Shown: piece by piece, positions 1 through 5,429 of the stretch
Position numbering within the stretch: the first letter of the stretch is position 1
How the letters are laid out: every line of letters starts with the position of its first letter
Assembly (NCBI GenBank): GCA_020441225.1
Contig: JAGRMP010000136.1
Location: forward strand, 1 to 7,534
DNA length: 7,534 bases
Origin: Maritimibacter sp.
Lineage (GTDB): Bacteria; Pseudomonadota; Alphaproteobacteria; Rhodobacterales; Rhodobacteraceae
Direction of reading: 5' to 3'
The notes under the pieces: generated by a model
Told to the model about the DNA's origin: nothing
What the model saw: only the letters and a program-made list of their open reading frames with translations
Databases searched by the model: none
Translations under genes and position numbers: made by a program

Positions 1-1108
1 TCGGGTCGATCTGGCGGATCATCTCTCCGACCAGATCGCCGCCCTGGTTGACCTCCGCGACCAGCCGCGCCGCGCCATGGCGCTCGTAGGCCGCCACCGC
101 CGCCTCGGCCCAGACCGTGGGTTTCGCGCCGCTCACGCTCGCGTCTTCCAGCACAACGGCCTGCCAGTCGCGGGGCGGGCCGGAGGCCACCACGCCGACC
201 GCGACAATACCGCATTCGTCGGAGCCCTTGTGTCCGGTGACCGGCGGGTCGACGGCGACGACCACCCGGTCGAACTCTGGCGGTTCGTCGCACCGGAGCT
301 CCTCGAGTTGCGCCGAGGTCCACAGGGCGCCTTCCACGTCTTCGACCAGGACGCCGTCGAGCTCCTGCCGACCGAGACGCGTGCCGCCGTAGCGCGCCTC
401 GACCTCTTCGAGAAAGGACCGCGCGAGATAGGCACGATTCGCCTGGGTGCCGGCGTGGGTGGTCACCGTCGAGGAGGTTGCGAGGATCTTCTTGAGGATT
501 TGGACGTTGCGCGGCGTGGTCGTAACCACCTGGCGCGGATCATCGCCGAGCCGCAGGCCGAACTGGAGCATATCCCAGCTCTCCTGCGCCTTCTTCCATT
601 TTGCGAGTTCATCGACCCAGGCGGCGTCGAACTGCGGACCGCGCAATGCCTCGGGTTCATGCGCCGAGAACGCCTGCGCGATCGCGCCGTTCGGCCAGAC
701 CAGCCGCCGCCGGGTCGCTTCCCAGGTCGGACGGCGGTCGGGCGGCGAACAGGCGACAAGACCGCTGTCACCGAAGACCATGACCTCGCGGACCTGATCC
801 ATCGTCTCGCCGACCAAGGCAACGCGGGATGCGCGCCCGGGATCGCGCGGGCGCGCGCCTTCGACCTGGGACCGGACCCATTCGGCACCGGCGCGGGTCT
901 TGCCTGCACCTCGGCCCCCGAGAATCACCCAGCTGCGCCAGGCGCCCTGCGGCGGAGACTGGTGCGGCAGCGCCCAGAAGTCGAACAGCCAGGGCAGAGC
1001 GGCCAAAGCCTGGTCACTCAGCTCCTCCAGAAAGTCCCTCTGTGCCGGTTCGCTCGCGCAGGAGAGCCAGTCTGCGCCCGATTTCAGCCCGGGCGGCGTC
1101 GAGATCAA
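1..1108 (-). CDS. GTA-type large terminase subunit (TerL, GTA g2), C-terminus cut by window edge
   Basis: This is the ATP-driven motor and nuclease that packages DNA into GTA or phage heads. Reading the minus strand from a TTG at 1108 gives 369 residues before the left edge. The N-terminal segment has DWLS (13-16) and ALPWLFDFWALPHQ (37-50), which I recognise from Rhodobacterales GTA terminases. Walker A is GGRGAGKT (64-71, Lys70). Walker B with the catalytic Glu is WVDE (164-167). The RNase H-like nuclease domain shows Asp287 in AVDPPVT, Asp297 in GSDECGI and Asp358 in NQGGDLV, the expected metal-binding acids. Only the last part of the nuclease domain lies outside the window. The start is uncertain: the frame has no ATG near the conserved N-terminus, TTG1108 has no clear Shine-Dalgarno, and another TTG lies further upstream. 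Either start overlaps terS, suggesting translational coupling. A related prophage terminase is the alternative, but the terS neighbour and sequence style favour a GTA. Family confidence is high; start confidence is moderate. Confidence 0.93.
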   Translation of the reverse strand, partial: MISTPPGLKSGADWLSCASEPAQRDFLEELSDQALAALPWLFDFWALPHQSPPQGAWRSWVILGGRGAGKTRAGAEWVRSQVEGARPRDPGRASRVALVGETMDQVREVMVFGDSGLVACSPPDRRPTWEATRRRLVWPNGAIAQAFSAHEPEALRGPQFDAAWVDELAKWKKAQESWDMLQFGLRLGDDPRQVVTTTPRNVQILKKILATSSTVTTHAGTQANRAYLARSFLEEVEARYGGTRLGRQELDGVLVEDVEGALWTSAQLEELRCDEPPEFDRVVVAVDPPVTGHKGSDECGIVAVGVVASGPPRDWQAVVLEDASVSGAKPTVWAEAAVAAYERHGAARLVAEVNQGGDLVGEMIRQIDP

Positions 1109-1397
1109 GTTCGGCCCGCAATGCGCCGGAGGTGTCGTCGTCGAGTTTTGCAAGGCGCTGCCTTTCGTTGAAGATCGTTTGGATTGCGGACCTGGCCTCG
1201 CCCGCGAGTTTTGCCGCCTTGGCGACCGCACTGTCCTCGCGGCCGTGAAGGTCGTCCGCCAGCGCGTCGAGCGCGCGCAGAACACGGTTGAAGTTCTTCT
1301 CGGCCAACGCGACCGGGTCGAACGCCGTGTCCTGACCTTGTGTCCCGGGTTCGGATGCCCTGCCCCGCGCGGTTGGTTTCTTGTTTTTGCCTGTCAT
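1014..1397 (-). CDS. GTA small terminase-like protein (GTA g1)
   Basis: This 127-residue protein sits where g1 lies in the Rhodobacter capsulatus GTA cluster, directly before the large terminase. There the g1 product has been identified experimentally as the small terminase, which helps TerL engage DNA. The sequence here has a basic, disordered start (MTGKNKKPTARGR), then a helical segment at about residues 28-75 (beginning near DPVALAEKNFNRVLRALDAL) and a second helix at about 92-116 (ALRAELDLDAARAEIGRRLA), as expected for a helical oligomer. I see no helix-turn-helix, which fits the non-site-specific packaging of GTAs. The ATG at 1397 is preceded by GAGG at a suitable distance. The 3' end overlaps the proposed terL start by 95 bases. 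The assignment rests on position, size and resemblance to g1 rather than on a diagnostic motif. Confidence 0.82.
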   Translation of the reverse strand: MTGKNKKPTARGRASEPGTQGQDTAFDPVALAEKNFNRVLRALDALADDLHGREDSAVAKAAKLAGEARSAIQTIFNERQRLAKLDDDTSGALRAELDLDAARAEIGRRLALLRERTGTEGLSGGAE

Positions 1398-1435
1398 CTG
1401 CTGCCTCGGTTGATTGCGCCTGCACGACGAACACG

Positions 1436-1470
1436 AAAAAACCGGCCCGAGCCTTTCGGCCCGGCCGGTT
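1436..1470 (-). terminator. Strong intrinsic terminator on the minus strand, 39 bases before the terS start codon
   Basis: On the minus strand the RNA folds as AACCGGCC, GGGCC, a GAAA tetraloop, GGCUC, one bulged G, then GGCCGGUU, running into six U residues (complement of 1441-1436). That is 13 base pairs, including one G-U wobble and one bulge, capped by a stable GNRA loop. On the plus strand the hairpin is followed by GTTCATG, so there is no U-tract in that direction. The polarity is therefore clear: it acts on transcription heading into terS/terL. It either insulates the GTA operon from upstream transcription or acts as an attenuator in the operon's own leader. Confidence 0.82.
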
Positions 1471-1495
1471 GTTCATGTCGTCCAGCGTGGGAAAA

Positions 1496-1524
1496 GATCT
1501 ACCACGGAGCGGGCTTTCGGTCAA
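1496..1524 (-). promoter_or_regulatory. Possible minus-strand promoter for the GTA operon
   Basis: TTGACC (1524-1519) matches five of six bases of the -35 consensus. It is separated by exactly 17 bases from TAGATC (1501-1496), a weak -10 with three consensus matches. Transcription would begin near 1489, giving a leader of about 92 bases that contains the terminator hairpin at 1436-1470. The -10 ends in C rather than T at -7, the type of promoter reported to need CarD in Rhodobacter. GTA transcription in R. capsulatus is driven by the activator GafA, so a weak core promoter would be expected, but I cannot show an activator site. A chance match is quite possible. Confidence 0.35.
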
Positions 1525-1535
1525 ATTCCACCGGC

Positions 1536-1587
1536 AGCACGGCATCCGGCCCGTTAACACTTTTCCAACCATGCGCGAGCACGGCAT
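1536..1587. repeat. Direct repeat AGCACGGCAT, two copies 42 bases apart
   Basis: Two identical 10-base copies lie at 1536-1545 and 1578-1587 (plus-strand reading). The start-to-start distance is 42 bases, almost exactly four turns of B-form DNA. The right copy overlaps an inverted repeat, CCATGC (1569-1574) and GCATGG (1584-1589), with nine bases between the arms. The copies lie just upstream of the candidate GTA promoter, where activator sites would be expected. The bound protein, if any, is unknown. Confidence 0.5.
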
Positions 1588-1676
1588 GGGCAATTCCCCG
1601 CCCGCTCGAAAAGTTTTTTTCTCACGAAATCTTGTGGGTTTTTGCGACTTTGGGGCCAAATCAGGAGGAAAACCGG

Positions 1677-1793
1677 TTGATCCTCGGTTACAGTAGCCCC
1701 ATGTCCCGCTTTCCCTTTCCTTGCGTGCCTTCCTGCTATAGTTTCCACCCCGCGCCGGGCGGCTCCGACCGGTTAGATTGTCGACGGTCCTGA
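1677..1793 (+). CDS. Possible 38-residue leader ORF before the 1153-residue protein gene
   Basis: A perfect AGGAGG (1663-1668) is followed, after eight bases, by a TTG that opens a 38-codon frame ending in TGA at 1791-1793. Only four bases (CTGA) separate that stop from the ATG at 1798. The main gene has no good Shine-Dalgarno of its own, so ribosomes finishing the leader could reinitiate there. The predicted peptide has three cysteines and several prolines, no membrane segment, and resembles nothing I recognise. The candidate promoter at 1734-1742 lies inside this frame, so the leader would be translated only from an upstream start site. This is a reading of ribosome-binding signals, not of homology. 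Confidence 0.25.
   Translation: MILGYSSPMSRFPFPCVPSCYSFHPAPGGSDRLDCRRS
1734..1742 (+). promoter_or_regulatory. Candidate extended -10 promoter for the 1153-residue protein gene
   Basis: TGCTATAGT provides a TG dinucleotide one base before TATAGT (1737-1742), a good extended -10 element with five of six -10 consensus bases. I see no convincing -35 at the right spacing (1714-1719 reads CCTTTC), which an extended -10 can tolerate. A start site near 1749 would give a 5' leader of roughly 49 bases to the ATG at 1798. Confidence 0.4.
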
Positions 1794-1797
1794 CTGA

Positions 1798-4700
1798 ATG
1801 AAACCTAAGTTCGCGCTCGACCTCAGCCATGAGGGCATCAACCTCCTGCATCGCCGCAAAGGGGGCTGGTCGCTTGTCGGCTCCGTTGACCTGGACGACC
1901 CGGAGATGTCTGCGCATCTCGCCGACCTCCGACGCCGAGCCGCGGCGCTGGAAAGCGGCGGGCTGACCTGCAAGATCATCATTCCGAATTCGCAGGTTCT
2001 TTACACCACGGTTGAAGCCCCGGGCCCCGACGACATCGCCCGCGAAGTGCAGATCCGGTCCGGGCTCGACGGGCTCACGCCCTATCCGGTCGGCGAGCTG
2101 GTGTTCGACTGGCGCGCAGCCGGGGAACGCGCGCGGGTCGCCGTGCTCGCCCGCGAGACCATGGACGAGGCCGAGACCTTTGCCGTCGAGCACCGGTTCA
2201 ACCCGGTGAGCTTCGTGGCCCGCCCACCGGCCGGCGAGTTTTCCGGCGAGCCGTTCTTCGGCAAGACCCGCGCCGCCACCAAGATTCTCGGCCCAACCGA
2301 ACGCGTCGAACCGGATGCGAGCCCGGTGCCCCGCAAGCCGCCGACGATGGAGCCGTCGTCGGCCCCGGCGCCAAGCACCGCGCCGGCAATGGGAACGGCG
2401 CAAGAGCCCGACTACGATCCGGCGCCGCACTCGCCGGGCGAGTTGGCGTGGCATCCTGCCGCCGATCCCGCGCCCGCCCAGCCGGCACCCTCCGCTTCGC
2501 CCGCGTCGCCGCCGGTGTCGGGCCGGGATCCGGACTTCGAGCCCGAGAAACGCGCGGTACCGGCGCGACCGGACCCGAGCGACGATCCTTTCGCCGAGCT
2601 TGATGCGATCCAGGCAGAGTTGTCGGGCGACCTGAGCGCGACGCCCGCCTTCCGACCGCGGTCCGCCCGGCCACAGGGCCGGTCCGCCCGCCCCGCATCC
2701 GCGACCGACCAACCGGTTGCGCCGCCGCTTGCCCCGTTCCCGCCGACATCCGACGAGGCCGACGCCATGCCCGCGCCGCCGGCCGCCGGCCCCGCGCCCG
2801 GGAAAACCAAAGCGCAACCGTCGGCCGCCGCAACCGAAAGACCCGGCGGGCAAGGTGTGGCGCCGCGCGGGCCGGACGACCGCCATTCCTCGGAAGCGGA
2901 CGCGCCGGGCAAGGCACCGTCGAGACCGCCTTCCGCGTCCGGACCTGAGGACGATACGCCTGCATCGCCGGGCGTGGCCTTCAGCACGCGCCGCAACGGC
3001 GGCCACACAACGACCACGGCCACGCCAACCGCACGGAGCGCATCTGCGGACGCCGATCGCGACGCGGACACGCGCGCCAAAGTGCAGCCCGCCTCGGCCC
3101 CGCCCGCGCCGCCGCCGCAGCGCCAGCCGCGCAAGGAGGGGTCACCTGCCGACCGCCGCCGCGCCGACATGGCCGACGCCCTGTCCCGCCCGTTGCCAAG
3201 CGGCAACGGCACGTTCGGCAAGGGACCGAAAGCACCGGACAAACCCGCCGGACGCAGCCTGTCCGAGGCGGTTCGCGGCGCCGCGGGCGGTCTGCGGTCC
3301 TTTGGACAGAAGCGGGCGCCCAGCACCGCGGACGATGCGCGGGACGGCACCAGGAAGGACCGCCCCGAGAAACCCGCCGACAGCTCGATGACGGCGTTGA
3401 TGCGTGGCGCCGGGTCGCGCGAGGCACGCATCAGCCCCGATCAATATGCCGATGAACCCGACCTGCTCGCCCCCGGCGTCGCCGCCAACGAAGCCGCGGA
3501 CGGCGGCCCGCGGGTGGTTCCGCCGCCGACACCGGCGACGCCCCGGACAGACAAGCCGGCCGCTGCCAGTGCCCCGGTCCATTCGGACAGGACCGCGCCG
3601 TCGTCTTCGCCGGCCCCGGCGAAACCCATCGCGCCGCCGCCGGCGACGTCGACCCCCGAGCCGCGACCGGCCGAGAGCATTCCACCCGCCACCGCCCCGG
3701 CACCCGGCGCGCCGGCCCGCAAGGCGCGCGCGCCCGAACTTGCGCCCGCCACGGCACCGCCGATTCCGAAGCCCCCTACCAGCGAAGCGGAAGCGCTGAC
3801 CGTGTTCGGGGCGCGCCGGACGGAGGAAAAGCGCGGTAGCCGCAAGTACCTCGGCCTTCTGCTGACGCTGCTCCTGCTGCTCGCCATGGCGATCATCGGC
3901 ATGTGGTCGAGTTTTTTCGTTGACGATACCGATCCGGCGCAGTTCAACCCGGATGGCGACGCAACCGCCCCGGCAACGCCGGAGCCCACGCCCGGAACCG
4001 AGAGCGCTGCGCCGGATGACGCCGGAACGGGCACCGGTGACGCACCGACCGGCGACACAGAGCCGGCCGCCTCCGATGGCGATACGACCGGCGACGCCGA
4101 CACGGCGCCGACACCGCAGGTTCTGAGCCAGGCCGAAGCCGAATCCCTCTACGCAGAGAGCCAGATCTGGCAGCGCGCCCCAGAGACCCTCGGCGAGCCC
4201 TTCACCCCGGCGCTGGAACTGAGCCCGGTCGATGGGCCGGATGCGCCTGCTGGCACGCCGGATGCACCGGAGGTCGCTGCTGCGCCCACGATACCTGCTG
4301 CGCCAAGCGGTGCCGGCGACCGCGCTGCACCGCTGCCGCCGCCGCCCGCCGACACGGTTTTCGACCTGGGCGACAACGGCCTCGTCGCGCCTTCGCCCGA
4401 CGGCACCGTCAGCCCCACGGGCATAATCGTTTTCGAGGGCGCGCCCGCCGCGGTCCCGCCCGCCCGGCCGACGCCGCCGGCCCTTCCCGAGGCCGCGCCT
4501 GGGGCCGCTCCCGATGGCGCCACACCGGACGCTGCCACACCGGAAGCGGCGACGCCGGACAATGCCGCACTGGACGATGCCGCGCTCGAACAGGCCGTCG
4601 AACAGGCTGTCGAGGCCGCGGCCGCGCTGACCGACGGCGCCCCGGTGGCCGACCTCCCCGAGGTCCGGCCGGAACCCCGTCCAGAAGACCTCCCGGCCCC

Positions 4701-5259
4701 GGCCGAGACCGAAACGCCCACGCCGGAGGCGCCTGCGCCTGACACCGGCGCGGCCTTGAGCGCGGATCCGGCCGACGGCACGGTGACACCCGTCGCCGCC
4801 GATGCGGCCTCGATCGAAGCGGCAGTCGATTCAGCGGCCGCCAATTTCGTCAACGCCACCGACCTCGCGGTCGTAACATCCGTCAAACCTTCCAAGCGCC
4901 CGGCGGACATCGACCAGATCGTTCGGGCCGCGATGGCCAGGGCCGCAGAAGCGCCGGTCGCCACGCCCGCGGCCGCAGATGCCGCGGCCACGACCACCCC
5001 CGCCATCCCCACCAGCGCCAGCGTCGCCAACCAGGCGACAACACCAAACGCCATCAACCTGCGTGAGATCAACCTGCTGGGTATCAGCGGCCCGACGAAT
5101 GCGCGCCGTGCGCTCGTGCGCATGGAAAACGGGCGCTACGTCACCGTCAAGGTTGGCGATCGGCTCGATGGCGGGCGCGTGACGTCGATCACCAGCGACG
5201 GGTTGACCTATCAGAAGGGGTCGCGGAACTATACGCTGCAGCTTCTGCCGCTTGGCTGA
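1798..5259 (+). CDS. Large bitopic Pro/Ala-rich protein with a conserved N-terminal domain and C-terminal PilP/GspC-like domain
   Basis: Function is unknown. Domains in order: residues 1-150 form a compact region (KPKFALDLSHEGINLLHR; KIIIPNSQVLYTTVEAPG at 59-76; LVFDW near 100) that looks like the start of an actin-like/PilM or GspL cytoplasmic fold, a tentative reading. Residues 165-675 are a disordered Pro/Ala/Arg linker. One membrane helix spans 684-708 (LLLTLLLLLAMAIIGMW), with basic residues (KRGSRK) just before it and acidic DDTD after it, implying N-in/C-out. Residues 709-1080 are an acidic Ala/Pro/Thr periplasmic linker. Residues 1085-1153 (ALVRMENGRYVTVKVGDRLD, then GGRVTSI) resemble the PilP/GspC homology region that binds secretins. 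Automatic pipelines may mislabel such proteins as translation initiation factor IF-2 because of the linker. The ATG at 1798 fits the conserved N-terminus, but its Shine-Dalgarno is poor. It is monocistronic by layout: the next gene converges. No pilus or type II secretion genes are visible nearby. Confidence 0.92.
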   Translation: MKPKFALDLSHEGINLLHRRKGGWSLVGSVDLDDPEMSAHLADLRRRAAALESGGLTCKIIIPNSQVLYTTVEAPGPDDIAREVQIRSGLDGLTPYPVGELVFDWRAAGERARVAVLARETMDEAETFAVEHRFNPVSFVARPPAGEFSGEPFFGKTRAATKILGPTERVEPDASPVPRKPPTMEPSSAPAPSTAPAMGTAQEPDYDPAPHSPGELAWHPAADPAPAQPAPSASPASPPVSGRDPDFEPEKRAVPARPDPSDDPFAELDAIQAELSGDLSATPAFRPRSARPQGRSARPASATDQPVAPPLAPFPPTSDEADAMPAPPAAGPAPGKTKAQPSAAATERPGGQGVAPRGPDDRHSSEADAPGKAPSRPPSASGPEDDTPASPGVAFSTRRNGGHTTTTATPTARSASADADRDADTRAKVQPASAPPAPPPQRQPRKEGSPADRRRADMADALSRPLPSGNGTFGKGPKAPDKPAGRSLSEAVRGAAGGLRSFGQKRAPSTADDARDGTRKDRPEKPADSSMTALMRGAGSREARISPDQYADEPDLLAPGVAANEAADGGPRVVPPPTPATPRTDKPAAASAPVHSDRTAPSSSPAPAKPIAPPPATSTPEPRPAESIPPATAPAPGAPARKARAPELAPATAPPIPKPPTSEAEALTVFGARRTEEKRGSRKYLGLLLTLLLLLAMAIIGMWSSFFVDDTDPAQFNPDGDATAPATPEPTPGTESAAPDDAGTGTGDAPTGDTEPAASDGDTTGDADTAPTPQVLSQAEAESLYAESQIWQRAPETLGEPFTPALELSPVDGPDAPAGTPDAPEVAAAPTIPAAPSGAGDRAAPLPPPPADTVFDLGDNGLVAPSPDGTVSPTGIIVFEGAPAAVPPARPTPPALPEAAPGAAPDGATPDAATPEAATPDNAALDDAALEQAVEQAVEAAAALTDGAPVADLPEVRPEPRPEDLPAPAETETPTPEAPAPDTGAALSADPADGTVTPVAADAASIEAAVDSAAANFVNATDLAVVTSVKPSKRPADIDQIVRAAMARAAEAPVATPAAADAAATTTPAIPTSASVANQATTPNAINLREINLLGISGPTNARRALVRMENGRYVTVKVGDRLDGGRVTSITSDGLTYQKGSRNYTLQLLPLG
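4513..4587 (+). repeat. Imperfect 15-base (five-residue) tandem repeat inside the periplasmic linker
   Basis: Residues 906-930 of the large bitopic protein read as five successive pentads: DGATP, DAATP, EAATP, DNAAL and DDAAL. The DNA repeats imperfectly with a 15-base period. It passes into an EQAVEQAVEAAAAL stretch (931-944) likely to be helical. Such a linker can change length by slippage, so the copy number may vary between strains. Confidence 0.6.
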
Positions 5260-5333
5260 GGCGCGCGGTTCGCACCGATACACGCCTCCGCCGGACAGCC
5301 GGATGCGCTCGTTCAGCTCACCGCGGCGCGCCA

Positions 5334-5356
5334 CAACGGTTTTGACAAAACCGTTG
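5334..5356. repeat. Perfect 11-base inverted repeat downstream of the 1153-residue protein gene
   Basis: CAACGGTTTTG and CAAAACCGTTG are exact reverse complements separated by a single A at 5345. In RNA this gives a stem of about nine or ten pairs with a tiny loop, on either strand. It lies 75 bases past the upstream stop codon and 74 bases before the convergent cobT stop, so a bidirectional terminator is plausible. A clean U-tract is missing; the nearest on the plus strand is TTTTT at 5365-5369. A protein-binding palindrome is the alternative. Confidence 0.7.
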
Positions 5357-5358
5357 CC

Positions 5359-5379
5359 AAGGCATTTTTGAAACGCCTT
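5359..5379. repeat. Second adjacent inverted repeat in the convergent gap
   Basis: AAGGCATTT (5359-5367) and AAACGCCTT (5371-5379) pair over nine positions with one A-C mismatch on the plus strand. On the minus strand that position is a G-U wobble, so the fold is better for RNA coming from cobT. It begins two bases after the first inverted repeat, making a two-hairpin unit of about 46 bases between convergent genes. It may act as the cobT terminator or as part of a dispersed palindromic element. Confidence 0.55.
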
Positions 5380-5429
5380 CCCCGCCCGGCCCGAACCGTC
5401 GTTTTCGGCGTGTCAGGTTTCCCTCAGCC

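Larger units (their letters stand above)
1398..1797. promoter_or_regulatory. Divergent control region between the GTA operon and the 1153-residue protein gene
   Basis: This 400-base gap separates terS (minus) from the next gene (plus). It is visibly richer in A/T than its surroundings, particularly at 1600-1680, as expected for a promoter region. From left to right it holds the terS Shine-Dalgarno, an intrinsic terminator on the minus strand (1436-1470), a possible minus-strand promoter (1496-1524), a 10-base direct repeat (1536-1587), a GTTAAC at 1553-1558 that contains the TTAAC half-site of CtrA (CtrA affects GTA expression in R. capsulatus), a perfect AGGAGG opening a short plus-strand ORF (1663-1793), and an extended -10 box (1734-1742). 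I see no tRNA or recognisable structured RNA. Each element is listed separately with its own confidence. Confidence 0.7.

Noticed and set aside
77..1171. A 364-codon plus-strand open frame
   Set aside because: It is the antisense shadow of terL/terS; the minus-strand reading has Walker A, Walker B and nuclease motifs, while this one has no recognisable domain.
1612..1640. T-rich run (AAAAGTTTTTTT) as a plus-strand terminator
   Set aside because: No stable GC-rich stem precedes the T-run, so it is more likely part of the A/T-rich promoter region.
1105..3006. A 633-codon minus-strand open frame opposite the 1153-residue protein gene and running across the control region
   Set aside because: It is Arg/Gly-rich, covers two unrelated regions, runs through the terminator hairpin and terS out of frame, and is explained by the third-position GC bias of the genuine plus-strand gene.
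2300..3800. Frameshift or assembly error suspected in the extreme Pro/Ala region of the 1153-residue protein
   Set aside because: The frame stays open with steady codon bias and continues into a proper membrane helix and a conserved C-terminal domain in the same frame, so the low complexity looks genuine.
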